DNA of 64,000 bases from Micromussa lordhowensis (GCA_964020085.1 OZ026596.1:38120443-38184442), one strand, 5' to 3'; positions 11,464 through 24,089 are shown, counted from the stretch's first letter. Notes: generated by a model from the letters alone, not told the origin. Numbers and translations: made by a program.

Positions 11464-11497
11464 CCGATGAAGGCCAAAGTTGTTTGGTCAAAACGTC
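11464..11497 (+). ncRNA. Degenerate hammerhead-like motif downstream of the second Penelope element
   Basis: CCGATGA, a 7-bp stem (GGCCAAA/TTTGGTC, one G-T pair), then AAAAC and GTC. This is the hammerhead order with two core changes (CUGAUGA to CCGAUGA, GAAAC to AAAAC), so it would not be expected to cleave. Its place 100 bases after the GIY-YIG stop matches the site of the motif in the other Penelope copy. Confidence 0.4.
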
Positions 11498-11882
11498 TTT
11501 GAATTTTTGTTAACGTTGTTTCTAACGTTAACAAGAGTCAGTGTCAAGCTCAAATTTTAATTAGGATGTCCATCCCTGACTGCAATTTTAGTATTTTCAG
11601 TATAATTACATTCTTCAGAGCTTTTAAAGTCTTCAAAATTTGTACAATTAACGCTAGTGAAAAACTATATTCAACTATTTACAAACGAGAAAAAACTATG
11701 TACAAGAACTCTAAAAACTGGAAACTTTAAATGTCTAATGGCAAAGTACTTACACCATCAGCGAAACCTTTCTGTTTTGGGTAAAAATACGAAAATGCAT
11801 CTCGAACTTGAGTATAAGAATACATGGTGTTGTTCACTACTCTGAAACCCAGATTCACCCCACCACTTTTTTGTTTCGTGAA

Positions 11883-14800
11883 TCATACATTTAAATACTT
11901 GTCCTTGTCAATATCGTTGGATTTCTTATTAACACCTTTACAGCAAAATTTATCTTTGGCCCCAAAACAATAAAAGGTCTTGCTACATAAACCGATAATC
12001 CCTTCCCCCTCCCACTCTACTTTAAAAAGACCTGGGGTTCTCTTACCATATGCCTTGTGTTCCCTGGTCTCGGTTCTTGGGAACCAGTTACACTTATCTT
12101 CTTGAAATTGTTCTCTTAATTCGGGTTTCACTAAACTTTCAACGCTGTCCCCAGAAATGGCAATATACGCTGAATCCGTATATAGCACGATCAAGATACT
12201 TGTCTAAAAATCATAATGAAATTGTAACATGCGAAGTTTTGCATATTGATTCACAAAAAGCCTACTTGGATTGGTAAATTTAACTTGATGGTTTTCTTGC
12301 AAGACTCTACTTCGTAAGTGTGTTCTGTGATGTTGTCCAGCTTTCAGAACAGGTGAGTGTTCACTTTATGGCTAGCTTCCACGTCGCTGCAATACTCCAC
12401 GTCAATTGGTTTGTGGTGGTTTTGCCATAGCCTGAATTCCCAACCTGAGAAATTAAAGAAAATTTGTATTAGTTTTCTGCATGCTAAAGCATTCCACCTT
12501 CCGAGCTTTCCCAGTATTCAATGAACTTACCAATTTCATTGTGTCCGCGATGATGGCTTTACTGGGATCCGCATCTCCTGCTCCTCTCGCATCTGACGCT
12601 GCATCTCCAAACGGTTTGAAGGGTTCAGGGTGAACTCGATCACTTGGTGTACTTTCGTGAAACTCTAGACCATGCTCCAGGTACCATTTAAGGAGAGGAG
12701 TGGCCAGCAGGATCTTTTCACCTTTCATGGTCCTGATTAAGGTGCGACGGGGCTGAGCCATAATATTGTGTTCCTCAGCGAATGATTTCATGAAGTCTCC
12801 AATATTATCGCGACTGATTTGCGTGTTCTTAAAGATCGGCACATCTCGCTGAATTTCTCTTTCAAGTGATCCGGTACATGAATGTCCACTTCCACGCGCC
12901 CAAACAAACGCTCATTTGAACCTCGCTCAATATCCACGTGGGACTCGTAATCTTGACTTTGTTGAGGGTTTGCCTTACTTCGGCGATGAAACACTGTAGT
13001 TCACGATTCGTTTTCATATCACGCCATTCAAATTCCCACATCTCCATGACACGGTAGTCTTTACTGCGGATGTATTCTGTATTGGCTCTCGTTTCTTTTC
13101 TGATCTCGGCCATGGGTTTTTTTCATCTTTCGTTAAATTCTTTTCTGCGGTTGAGCGCCCAGTCAGGACCGTGCCAATAACATCCATGGAACTGATACAC
13201 AGTTTTCATCTGTGTATGAAAACTGTCCGCGGGCAGTTTACGATGGCCAATACGCTTCTCGGTGTTATTCAACTGGTGATGGATTTGGATCCCTTCCTTG
13301 TGAGCTACCCACTCCACCCACTTGATTGCCATTCTTATGCTTCCCTTTGGTTTAAACTCATTTTCCGCCATGCGTCTCGTGTAACTTCTGGTTAGCATAT
13401 TCTGCATCGGAGCCCAAAGGTACAGCGCAATCGCATTGTAACCCACAATTTTTTTCACATAGCTTAGCAGCCTGGCCTTTCCTGCTTCCCTGATCTTTGT
13501 TTTGCCTGGTTCATGGTAATGGTGGAAAATGATACTTGGGCCGCCTGTGTTGTTATCCCTCATCAAGTGATAAAGGTCGCTGTTGGCTTTATCGCAGCGA
13601 CTGAAGTAGGTTTGCGGCGAGAGGTACGAGAAGAGGTACGTGAGGGTCAAACCATGCACAGAAATACCATCTTTAAACATATCAATCTTTCTCTCTTGCC
13701 AGAACGGACTCATTTTCTCAACCGCCTCCAGGAAAGGTACCACATCCAAATTATTGTACCACACAAGAAAATTTTTTAAAGGTGGACATCTTGTTTTCTC
13801 CCCATACTTGCTGACAGTACTGGTATTCTTTATTGGTGATGTTTTGGTTCTCTCTTCATTTGTACGGGAAGAAACCTTTGGTCTGCTCTCACTCGTAGGC
13901 CTTTAAGAACGAGTCATAGCTAAAGCCTGGGGCAACATAGTTGGAAATGTCGAGGAGCTTCAGAAATTTTGTCTTGAGGCACATATGGTTGTTGTTTCTC
14001 TTGACAGTGAACTTGATGGGGTGATGTTCTATCAGGTACGGGGACAGAAAGTCTTTCACAGAGTTCAGATCGTACTTGCCAGAATTAAAGCCTAGCACAG
14101 GTAGTTCAGTTCCTGAGCCAGCTCATTCAAGACTTTGTTATCACTGGTTCTTACTTCTCCAAAGAACATATCTTCGCAGTCAGCAATTTCTTCTCGCCTT
14201 TGTCACTGTTCTTGTCTCCTTTCGGTATCCAACTGCACGTTCAATCTTCTGTGAAATGACGGATCATTTCCACTCACTTCGTCATCTAAGAAGGTGCGAT
14301 CTTCCTCGTTCTCGGACTCAATTTCTTCCTCATCGTCTTCATCATCGCTCGATATCAAATCAATCCCTCTACTTTTATCCTCACTATCTTCTCCGGTTTC
14401 TTGCTCGCTTTCGTTTTCACCACTGCCAAACTCTTCATTCCTTCTTGCATATCCACTAGCATTTGCGCTAATCGGTCTTTGTGAGTTTCATCATGGCTAG
14501 AGAAAGCTGCATGATTGGCTAGACCGGCGTCCCGGTACTGTTGGTAACAGTGCTTCATATCCCTCTCTAAATTTTTGGTATGACAGCCATTGTGGAGGGC
14601 CAGACAGCGGAAGAAACAAAGATTATCTTGATAAGGCTTGCCTGTTTGGTGGTTACGATCCAGTGGGGTGATTCCTCTGTTTTCCACCAAGTAATGAGGG
14701 AGTTATTTTCTGTGACCGATCGGATGATCGCAAGGTTTCCATACGAACCACGTCACATTCGTGACTAGATCCAGGAGCCATTTACTGTTCGGCCGCTGCT

Positions 14801-15507
14801 GGCGAACCCACGTCAAGAAATGGATCTCTGCTATCTGCTGATATAGGTGCTCTAAATCCTTGCGATTGGAGACCAGGAAAGGCTGTTCTAACACCAAATT
14901 GTTGTTCACAAGAGGGGTGATGGTACTGAAGGGCCCCAGTTTCTGTATTACGCACAATAAATCCAAAGGCAAAGTTGACTTTAAACACGGTAGGCTGATC
15001 AGAAAAGATGCGGCTGAGTTGTTTGCGAAGGCTTGTAGGACTGATCGTGGACAGGCGAAAATTGTACCAATCTTGAATTCTGTTGTGGCAGCCAAATTGG
15101 GTGCGAATTTGTGGCCAGTGTTGTCGGTACATCTGAGCAATATCCTCATCAGAGCTTGAGATAAGATTTGAAGGGATAAGAGTGGGATCCGCTTCCCAGC
15201 TAGAACTAGCAGCAGCAGCTGTCATGGGGACTGGCTCTGAAGCGATACTTGCTTGGTCTGACCTCCTAGATTTTTTGGTAGCTAGTGCGTCTGTGTTTTT
15301 CTCAGCAGTGGTGTGTTTACGAGCTGCAGCGAACCGTGGAGTTGAATGCGTGATGCGAATATGAGCGTTGTAGGGTGCGCAGTTGTGAAACGTTTGGCGA
15401 CGCGTTTTTTGTGTGCCTTGAGATGGCGAACGTTTTACCAGAAGTGTCGCAACGAAGTTCCTTGTGAGGCCTTTTGGTAGCGGGCGTCCCAGAACCTGTT
15501 TGAACAT
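11883..15507 (-). pseudogene. Second family B DNA polymerase, different lineage, heavily broken
   Basis: Minus-strand pieces follow one another in the order of a single polymerase. An N-terminal region (15507-14703, 14690-14355) has a conserved DNLCFFRCLALH block. Pieces at 14098-13889 and 13764-13123 carry a VGYNAIALYLW segment (motif A region; the usual Asp is Asn here) and YQFHGCYWHG. Then come 13113-12862, 12842-12453 with ATPLLKWYLEHGL, and 12194-11883 with TDSAYIA (motif C) and a conserved tail. The pieces are joined by at least five frameshifts or stops. It is unlike the polymerase at 0.6-7 kb in its N-terminus and its motif C context, so two different polymerase-bearing elements sit side by side. 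It is a transposon or virus-derived replication gene, now non-functional. Confidence 0.8.
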
Positions 15508-15509
15508 CC

Positions 15510-16275
15510 TACAATTAATTATTATTAGCTAGTCTTAGTGTAGCTAAACTATATGATCAATAAATAAGTCTTTATCATAAACAAAATGAAAACAAGTTGA
15601 AATGTTTAAAAAATTGAAGGAAACCAGCGTTTGTTTTGATTTCAAGGCTCCATCCACCATTTTGTATTAACCAGTCTTCACATCTTCACGATTACTTCCA
15701 TTGTCACTTTCATCCCCATTGCTGCTCCTTTCCTGAACAGTGCTTTATTGGCGGCTGTCACTACCATCAACATGGCATTGTTTTGTTTTCCTAACTTTTT
15801 TTTAATCTGGAGTGATCTTAAAATTGATCTTTTACTTTTGAAGTTCTTGTATGTAAACTAAACCTTAACTTAAAAAGTTAACATTGTAACCCTTCCCTAA
15901 AGGCAACTCACCCCCTAGCTTTTACATTTAACAAATACACTTCAAATTCAAATAAGATCAATATAATTTATATACCTTGTACAGGCAGCGGTAGGTTGGA
16001 AACACCTGAAATTAGAAAAGTGATAATTAATTTAAAAATGTCACCGCGATCTTTCTGAAGTTGACAAATTACAAATTACAAATCCTGGCCAGGTTTATAA
16101 ATGTGATCATAACAAAATATTAAGTCCCAGTTGCGCTTATAACTCTGATAAAAACAAAGTATTAAGCCCTGGTTGCACTTATAAATCTTAAAGCAATCCT
16201 GCTTGATCGTTAAAATAAAGATTGACAAGCAGCCAGGCCTTTGAAAGTTTCTCCCAGTGCCTCTGCACAAACTCA
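15510..16275. other. No supported gene; AT-rich spacer
   Basis: Low-complexity AT-rich DNA without a plausible exon, apart from possible downstream exons of the split gene that follows on the minus strand, which I could not place. Confidence 0.4.
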
Positions 16276-16276
16276 C

Positions 16277-17142
16277 CTTGTGTTCCTGTCGTTCCTAACT
16301 ATAAGTATGCCCTCGTGCGGCAAGCAAACATCACTTTTAATGTGTGCCCACACATTAAATGGGACTCCAGCAGGGGTCAATATTCTTTGGTTACCAATGG
16401 CTTTGTAGACATTTAGCCTAAAAAGAAAGGAAAGCAAAAAAAAAGGAAATCGATTTATTAAGAGAACAAGACGGTCACAGACGGCGCACAGAAAAAATAC
16501 CAAAATATGGTCAAATTAGAACCTAGGCTATTCCGCGTGCCCTCCAGTCCTCATTTGACGTTCCCACCCTGTTGCTAAATCAGCCTATTGTTCACCACAG
16601 AATGTCTACAGCCATGGCTCTTCCTGGTCTATGGTCACTCAGAGTTTCAGTCGAAGCACGCTCCAGCTTGAGTGCAAACAAGTGGCAATCCCATAAACTA
16701 GAAGCTACCTAATCAAATGTTTTTGCGTTAATGAAGTGCAGCTAAATCCACTGAAACATTGTACAGTGGATTTGCAACAACGCACTTCGTGATTTCAATG
16801 ATTACATCACCCGCTTCAATCTTTTCAATCTTGAACTGGTCCAATTTTTTAAACCATCAAAATTGTTTTTCAATCTTTATCTAATTTATGGAAACATCTT
16901 ACCGGGGAAGATCTGAGTCCCTCAACTTATTGAGGAAACTGTTGACCAGCATCTCCCCAATGTCCTGACTCGGAGTTACTTGTGAACTCTATCTCTTTTA
17001 TCCTTCCGCTGGAATCTAAAGGGCTAAGCTCTGGTGCCTTCAGAACTGACAATGTGTCATCTGAACGTAAAAGAACAAATGTTCTTTTCATTGTCCTAGA
17101 TCGACGTGGTTGTGTTTCTGAATCATTTTTGGAAGCGGACAT
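16277..17142 (-). CDS. Split gene of unknown function (two exons visible)
   Basis: The upstream exon (17142-16903) starts MSASKNDSE and ends at a good donor, CCCCG|GTAAGA. The next exon (16417-16277, 141 bases) follows a long pyrimidine tract with TTTTTAG and ends AACACAAG|GTGAGT. The phases agree if the last 70 bases of the first exon are read one base forward (QDIGEMLVNSFLNKLRDSD, then LNVYKAIGNQRIL). A one-base frameshift or a missed intron therefore lies near 16985. I do not recognise the protein. The intron would be about 485 bases, longer than the others in this window. No further exons could be traced below 16277. It is probably a transposon-associated gene or a decayed host gene. Confidence 0.4.
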
Positions 17143-17204
17143 GATGATTTCCGAAGAGTTCTTGTCACCAACGATTGCAATGAAGCCGTAGACTGAAGAG
17201 CTAC

Positions 17205-19395
17205 AAATTACACAGTATGCACTTGGTCTGATCACAGCATTATCAAATCACAACACCTTTCATAAAAGGATATGGCAGGAATTCATACCATATTGCGAGC
17301 AGATCAAGAGGTTATCAAGAGGGGGGTAATATGGGCTCATATAATTTCTACGATCCATGCTATTTGTGGCCTCTGTCGATCCGCACTGCTCCAGCCGGAA
17401 TCCAAAGAACAAATGCCAAGATAAAAGAAAAACCGTAGTCCATAAGAGACAACTATAACCGTATAACAACAGATCATCATTGTGAAAACCGACACCAGCT
17501 AAACTGAAAATCCCAAAGGACCCTGGCTGGGAATGACAGAAAAGTAAAAGAGGACTCGAGTACTTCCACACAATATAATACGTGTGTATCAGTAAAATAC
17601 CCAATAGTTAGACACCGATAACCTGAGAAGTTAAAGCCTGCATGCATTACAAAATGCTGGATGAGCGATTCTCAAGGGAACTTGTATTGTATTTTAAACA
17701 TGCACGCGATCCGGCATGCTTTTACACCAAGAAAACGATTTTATTTTTAATCTCTCGTTTCCATGAGGACTGCAGACGGCTACATTGGCAAAAGAAACGC
17801 CAGCTAAATAAATGGATTGAAAAAAAGGCTTAAAATTGAATTAAAGGAAACAAATTAATGTTAGTGTTGTATCTTTTTTAATTTATGGATCTATCGACAA
17901 GTTGTTACCCTGGGCATCAGAGCTTTTTTCTCACGCCCGGCGAACGGATCGGAAATGGTTCGCTTCGCTTAATAGAGACATCACCGATACCGGAAACTGA
18001 GCAAGAAAAACCTCTGGCAGTCAGGGTACAAGTCGTTGAATATCCAGTAATCATTCACCTTACACTATTCATCAATTCGCCAGTTGGCATTTATGTTACA
18101 TCTGGGAATGAATAAACATGAACCTCATCAAGGTATCAAGCCTTGCAAATGGTCCCATGATTGGTCTTATTCGATGGCTACAAGCCCAACATCTTCTTGC
18201 AGATCCACTTAGGAAACTGCCTTGCAACCAAGCAATGTCCTTGATTAAACGAAACCGAGGTCACGTCGACGGCTACATGTGGTTAGTATGTGTTCGTTTG
18301 TCTACTGTTATTCAGTTGTTACTTATTGCTAAGTTCCGAGATAAACTTCATCCCATTGCAGAAAGTAGTAACCCAACTTGTAGTATCCTGTAGGGCAGGA
18401 TGTAAGTTTTTCGTCATAGTTACAGGTAAATCCAAAAAATTACCAGCAACAGCTGAAGGAAAATTCGGAACTTAAAGACAGTGTCTTTTATTTAAACGAA
18501 GAAAACTCATTAAAGTTGCAAATTTCCAGTCTTCACTTGGAATATGCAAAAGAACATATATCGCATGATGCAAACAGGCTCCCGGCAAGAACGGAAAAAA
18601 AACATTAGATTTCGGTGAGTGCGAAACAAGAAGAATTCGGAGAGGGAAAGTTCCTTGGTAGTTCCTTTCAACATTATATTCGGTCAGATCTTTACTAAAT
18701 AGTCACATCGTTTCTCCTCGTTTTTCATCGAAGCGCGACAGTGCGACACTATTTTCATTGTTTTCCATCTCAGATGTTTGAAGCCTCTTCTGCCTAAATT
18801 CCAAAGACTTTCTGTGATTGCGGTTGTCTCTCATATACCGGGAACTGAAATCATTAATCATTAGCTAGCGGCACAGAGGAACTGTAGGTACAGAGGAACA
18901 GTGGGCACAGAGGAACAGGGGGCAGAGCCAGTTTGCAGAGTATGGCAAGTGCACGCACAAGTTCCTTTTGAAACCATCATTTTGCACGCCAGAATCGCCG
19001 CATTTCACGCGGTAGCTGTAAAACTAAGATACGTGAAACGTTTGAAGAATACTTGTTTTTCCCATTTTTGGAGCAAAAGTGCTACAAAAGGCGATCAGTC
19101 CCAGCCTTAGTGTCTTCTACTTACAATGTTACACAATGATGCATCCAATAAAATATCGTTCACAAATGAATTGACCTTGGTAAGGAAGACACCATGACAC
19201 CACACAAAGAAAATCTAGATAAAAATTTCACAGATATATCAACAGTACTTCGACATGCAACGTCTAGCCTTAGCCTTAAGTAAAAACATTTCTTAAGGCG
19301 CAATCAACTTATTAAGTACACAATATTTTAAAACAACGATCTTATTTAACATTTCTAAGGTTTCTTAATGCTTCTGAGCACTTCATTGTCGTTTT
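17205..19395. other. No supported gene
   Basis: Several short open frames exist on both strands (for example 17604-17260 minus and 17885-18115 plus) but none shows a recognisable motif, consistent splice signals or a neighbour that supports it. A short tandem of 'acagaggaacag' units lies near 18868-18925. Confidence 0.4.
18868..18925. repeat. Short minisatellite
   Basis: Three to four imperfect copies of a unit of about 18 bases containing 'cacagaggaac'. There is no coding meaning. Confidence 0.6.
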
Positions 19396-19400
19396 AAGCG

Positions 19401-20016
19401 TCAATCTTTCTCATTGAGGACAAAAACGTCTGTTCTTGCAGCCAATCGGTCAAGTACTTTGCTTCCGTGGGCATACTTGTTCAAAGCACAACCTCTTGCA
19501 TCGAGGAATACAGGCATTCGATGACGTGGAAGTCCAGCATCTTTATCTCCATCTAAATAAAGGGAAGCCACATCTTTAACTGTTTCTTCACACTGCACAG
19601 GCATTGGAAAACACCAATCAACATTTGTTCTTTCCACAAGCGTGTCATTTAATTTGTCCTCCTTCCATTTTTTGTGTCTTCATCACAGAGTAATATTACT
19701 CCACAACTGCCTCGGAGCCACTCATAGCCAGTGCAACATCTAGTGCAATACAAAACTCCTTACCAGCCATGCTGTATATGCCATCACTAGTGTAGAAGGT
19801 TGAAAACGCAGTAGCTTGGTCAAGTATAGCAATGCAACTGCTGTCATCGTACGTGAACATGAATTTGTCTTCCATCTCGAATTTCTCAGCCTTGACCTCG
19901 AATTTCTTTCTTTTGGTCACTGTGACCAAGATTTGGGTTAGGCTGAGCCCATTGAAGTTGGCGGCGATGCAAGATGCGACTCCCCTGGCCTTTGTGCAAA
20001 GTATGGCACATACCAC
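19401..20016 (-). pseudogene. Fragment of an uncharacterised gene with stop and frameshift
   Basis: Two minus-strand pieces (20016-19696 and 19637-19401) form one sequence. After SGSEAVVE a TAA interrupts, the frame resumes as YYSVMKTQKMEGGQ, and a one-base shift then leads into the second piece (ERTNVDWCFPMPV, RGCALNKYAHGSKVLDRLAA). The text looks like a conserved protein of repeat-associated type, but I cannot name the family. The stop and frameshift mark it as decayed. Confidence 0.4.
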
Positions 20017-20214
20017 ATGGTAGAACTTGACAGCAATAAAGTACTAACTGTTGAGCGTGTAAAGGTATATAATGTGGTCACTATATGAAGTATGTCATAG
20101 GCTATTTCACAGCAACAATCAAATTATAGAGTTGAGACAAAAAAACTCGTCTGCCTGGATGGTTTATCCTACCATTAAAATATTACCAACACAAAAATGC
20201 AATTGAATACTATC

Positions 20215-20470
20215 TTAGAGATGCACAGGGACTAAGGATTAGTGGGCTGGAACTTATATCAACCAGTCCAAGTCTCAAACCCAAAGCTAGGTTGTTGTGT
20301 TCTTAAGCAAGACACTTCATTCTAACAGTGCCCCTCTCCATACAGATGTATAAATGGGTACCTCCCAATTTCTCTGTTAGGGGTAACCCAGGGATGGACT
20401 AACATTTCACCCAGGAGTCTAACAATGTTTGTAGTCCCTAAATGCCACTGATTGAAGCTGGAGTAAAACA
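20215..20470 (+). repeat. SINE-like element
   Basis: Contains the block 'gttgtgttcttaagcaaga', then 'cagtgcccctctccatacag', then 'gtataaatgggtacctccc', then 'ggggtaacccagggatgga'. The same block order occurs in inverse orientation near 23.4 kb, so this is a dispersed short repeat family. The head is degenerate here. Confidence 0.7.
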
Positions 20471-20958
20471 CCACATGCACCCATTTGGGACATGCTCAAA
20501 CCTCTTACTTGATGGGGCTTGATTAATACCACATACTCTGTTGTCATTTTCTTTTAGAGCAATGAAGTTAAGAACTCATACCACATTGAGCTGGAGGGAC
20601 TTAAGAGGGGTCTGGCTGTTATCAAGACTGCCTCTGTTACCATCAAAACCCTGATCACGGACAGACATTCTGGAATTAAGAAATACATGAGAGAAAATGA
20701 AGAGATTGACCACAAATTTTGACTGCTGGCATCTCTCTGCAAGTATGAGGCAGAAGTTAAAATATTATTAATCTTTCGTAACTGACAATAGCACCCCCAT
20801 CCAAAGGCAAATGGAATATTCACTGCCAAAACCTAATCCTCCCTTATTGAGACTAGTCTTTAATTCTTTTTTTATATGGAACTCACTGAATACTGCTTCT
20901 TGTGAAAAATACTATATTGATACATTTTGCAGAGACTCCTTGCTTGGCATTGATTTCG

Positions 20959-21351
20959 TCAAACTTTCCTAACTTGAATAACCAAGAGATGCTTTAAGTA
21001 CTTATACATTCCGGTACTTACAGCACAACTGCTCATCTGCGCACAGCGCCTTTTCAGGGAACGGAGTCTAGCTAAAGCGGTCATTCTGTTGTTTGGCAAC
21101 CATGGACTCTTGTGCTTCCACAGCATACCGACCTCGTAGTGGCCATCTACTAGGCGAACAGAACGGTTCAGCTTGCCTAAGGCTTCTCGATCTTGGACTG
21201 ACATCTCTTTCCTACTACTGCTGATCGAATCAATGTTCTCCAAATCAAGGAACTGACACATTTGCTGGTCTAACATCTTACTGCCATACTTCAAAAAGTT
21301 TACGTTTACTTTGTCATCTTGGCTTCTAATGCTGCCATTAAGTGACCCCAT
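20959..21351 (-). pseudogene. BEL/Pao retrotransposon fragment
   Basis: Reads FLDLENIDSISSS, then a short acidic linker, then SVRLVDGHYEVGMLWK and LPNNRMTALARLRSLKRR. This is the segment between protease and reverse transcriptase of BEL/Pao-type polyproteins (VDGHYxVxLPW ... LPNNR). The RT itself is missing. It abuts a fragment of a different retroelement on the same strand. Confidence 0.7.
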
Positions 21352-21953
21352 AATGGCCCATCCAAGTAGAGTACGAACAGCTTACGGTTCTCCCGCTCCA
21401 CTGACGCTAACCTCCTCTTCTTCCCATTTGGTTGAACAGACACAGATAAAGGGTTAACCACATAAGGGGGAGCTTGGACTTCTACCACCCGATACGAATG
21501 CAAGAGTGCTAAAATTGTTTCCTCAACAAATTTTGGATAATGCAAAGAAGACATATTATTATTCAGAACGTTCCCGGAGGGAATTGTCTCGAAAGGAAGA
21601 CGAAAGTCGTCTTGAATGATCAATAAAATAAACTCTGGCGCACCTATTTCATGCCAGAGAGAGATGTTTCTCCTCAAACTGCCTTTGACCTGCAATACGG
21701 CCGACCCAGTCAAACTTTCATGTTTGTAATCGTTTATCACCTCGATAAATTCGTCAAAAGGAGCGTCATTACCACTAATATTTGGATGCCCCATCACAGA
21801 ATCCTCCTGATCTGGGCTTAGTAGGTCTGGCGTTGCTTGAATAAGGGAAACCGCTTCTGTTGGGCTGTGCGACAAAAGGGTTTCCGACTCTGCAGTCCTT
21901 GGCCCAGTGCCCGGCTCAATTGCATCTGTAACAATGGTTGACCCCTGCAACAT
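21306..21953 (-). pseudogene. DIRS-like (tyrosine-recombinase) retrotransposon RT fragment
   Basis: The block GSLRRNISLWHEIGAPEFI, then a gap, then RLPFETIPSG, then FVEETILALLHSYRVVEV, then VVNPLSVSVQPNGKKR is the entry to the reverse transcriptase of DIRS-type elements. After GKKR the expected catalytic continuation is absent and the frame drifts into unrelated sequence. The piece stops before any YxDD. It overlaps the BEL/Pao fragment below it by about 45 bases in another frame, so the two were joined by a rearrangement or nested insertion. Confidence 0.6.
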
Positions 21954-22660
21954 ATTCTGAACGGCCTGGGAAGAAGAAATTAGAAAATGATGAGAAAATA
22001 ATGAAAACTGGCAACGGCAGGCGGGTTGGGCTACAACTTCAATGTCAGCATGGAAAGCGAGAGTGAGTCTTTAAATACTGAAACCCCACCAATCAGCCCA
22101 AGCAGCCTGTCCTACAGTGAATTGAATCAACAATGAAACAAACTGCTAATGAACTGCAAACACTGGATATCAGCAGAAAATATATTTGTGACATAGCTGC
22201 AGCTGGTCTTTGGTCAGTGTTTTTTTTTCAAGGATGGGTTGGCTCATTTTTCATTAAAAGGACAGGCATGAGGTATTTGGAAGCGAACCCTACAAGACTG
22301 AGCACACTGACTGGCAGCAATAAACAACGAAAACAAAAATGTGATGTAGTCCATGCAGCACAAAGGGACAAATGCATTGTCCAATATAAAGGTAGCCTAT
22401 ATTTAATCTTCCCGATACCATGTCATGGCTAAACAACCGATAAGAAACTGTGCTAAAAAGAGGAACTCCAGCTATGTGCTCTCAAAATGGCTTGCTACAG
22501 TTACGGGACTAAGGTGCGATGACAGAAATTGCGTCAGCAACTAGAGAAAGAAAGCAACTCTTTTTGCAAATGATGATGGTTGTAGGCTACATAAAACAAC
22601 TGCTAGAAAGGAAAGTTTAAAGTCGGGTACTATTAGCTAGTACCAGAATACTGGAGTAAA

Positions 22661-22924
22661 TTAACCTAAATTGAATGTCCACTCATCAACATTGTCCAAT
22701 TCAGCTAGCAGCTGATTAGCAAATGCTTGGTTGGCTTCCCTATCATCTGCAATCATTGGCAGCTTCATTCTGAGAAAGTAGGTTGCATGGTTGATAGCCA
22801 TAGCACTACTGCTGATGTTTACTCTGATGCTGTTGCCTAGTGCGTTTGTAGACCCAGTACAGTAACGAAGAAAGCGGCACAAAAGGTCTTCATTGGATCG
22901 ATGTTGCCTCGGAAAGGCAATCAA
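22661..22924 (-). pseudogene. Possible HECT-type domain C-terminal fragment
   Basis: The order LLCRFLRYCTGS, then IRVNISSS, then ATYFLRMKLP, then a short helix with ANQLLAEL resembles the C-terminal lobe of HECT E3 ligases (FxxFxTGxxxxP ... I.V.F ... A.TC...L.LP). The catalytic Cys of the TC motif is not present (ATYF). A neighbouring minus frame at 23087-22890 may be an upstream piece. The assignment is weak. Confidence 0.35.
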
Positions 22925-23309
22925 GACATTGAAGACCCTTTCGCTGCCTTTTTCTGTGGATTCCAGCTGAAGACGCCGGCAGATCTTCTAAGAGGGGACG
23001 ACGCTGCTCACGGTACCAGGAGGATACCATCTCTCTTGTAATGCCATTAAAGGTATTGCCAGTGATGCTGAAGAAGCCCACCTGCATAGCGTTGACGGCA
23101 GTGCTGGGGATCTCAAGGAACGTATGATGTTTGGCCTATAGGAGGATGTGCCGCTACATTGGGCATGGGTTTGGCCTGTGTTCTAAACAGGATACTGTAT
23201 ATAATTCAAGCAAGTCTGTCCTAAACTGGGTCTGGAAATGTCCTACAAAGTGTAGAAGGGAAAGTCTGCATATAAGCCAAGTGGCTCATCAGGTGAGAGC
23301 TTATCCCAG

Positions 23310-23580
23310 TTTCTATAGCATGAAGCTACTAGGGGTATTTGTACTCCCCTCTGGATGGTATGCTAGTCAAATACAGTGTTACCCCGTTTATTAAGTTCAC
23401 TGGTACCTGGGTAGAGAGAGCCACTGTGTGAGTAAAATATCTTGCCCAAGAACACAACACCTTTCCCAAGCCAGGACTTGATCTTTTGATCTGAAGGCGA
23501 GTGGACTAACAATGAGGCGACTGCATATACCCTTTTTGCACATCCCCAAAAAAGGTATAGCTGCAAGACTATTGTTCACT
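23310..23580 (-). repeat. tRNA-derived SINE, inverse copy of the family near 20.3 kb
   Basis: On the minus strand a tRNA-like head with a box-B-like GATCAAGTC is followed by 'ggtgttgtgttcttgggca', then 'cacagtggctctctctaccc', then 'aacggggtaacactg'. The block order is the same as in the plus-strand copy. The small ORFs here are repeat text. Confidence 0.7.
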
Positions 23581-23639
23581 GTTTTGAAGCAATCCAAAAT
23601 TGGAATCATCTGTCTATCAATTTAGGAAGTCATCAGTCA

Positions 23640-23830
23640 ACCCCACATCACTTTCAGGGCTAGATATTAGCCCTATGGGAAGGGTGTTGTCCTAAACCAA
23701 GTCAGGGTTTCAAACCCCTGGTGGCATCCTTGTACCCAAACATTGGTTATGGTCAAACATTATTATGGTCAAGTACCCACTTTCCCCAGGGTTGGACTGG
23801 TTGGTGTTTTGTCTTGAATTTATACCACAG
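23640..23830 (+). repeat. tRNA-like SINE remnant
   Basis: Carries 'gggtttcaaaccc', which is box-B-like, after 'agccctatgggaagggtgtt'. It is degenerate and short, with no cloverleaf good enough to call a tRNA gene. Confidence 0.35.
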
Positions 23831-24089
23831 TAAGTCAAACTGACTTGTGCATTGTAATAGCATCAACAAAAATATTGACATGAAATTGCTTTGAATTTTG
23901 CAAGTGAGATCTAAATTGTTAAATAGGTTTGGCAGTGACATAAATAGCCACCCTAAATGCATGTTTATTTACTAACAATAATTATACCCACTGGCTTGGT
24001 CTGTTAATACTTTTCTAGCAATAGAACTACTTATACTAGAATAACAACTAATACTAGAATAATAATGTCATGCAGTAACAACAACAACT

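Noticed and set aside
14076..14459. 127-codon plus frame and a Ser-rich 68-codon frame at 14294-14500
   Set aside because: Both are antisense to the acidic linker of the second polymerase, which explains their Ser/Leu/Phe-rich composition.
23680..23720. tRNA gene
   Set aside because: Only a box-B-like block is present; no cloverleaf can be drawn and it lies in SINE-like context.
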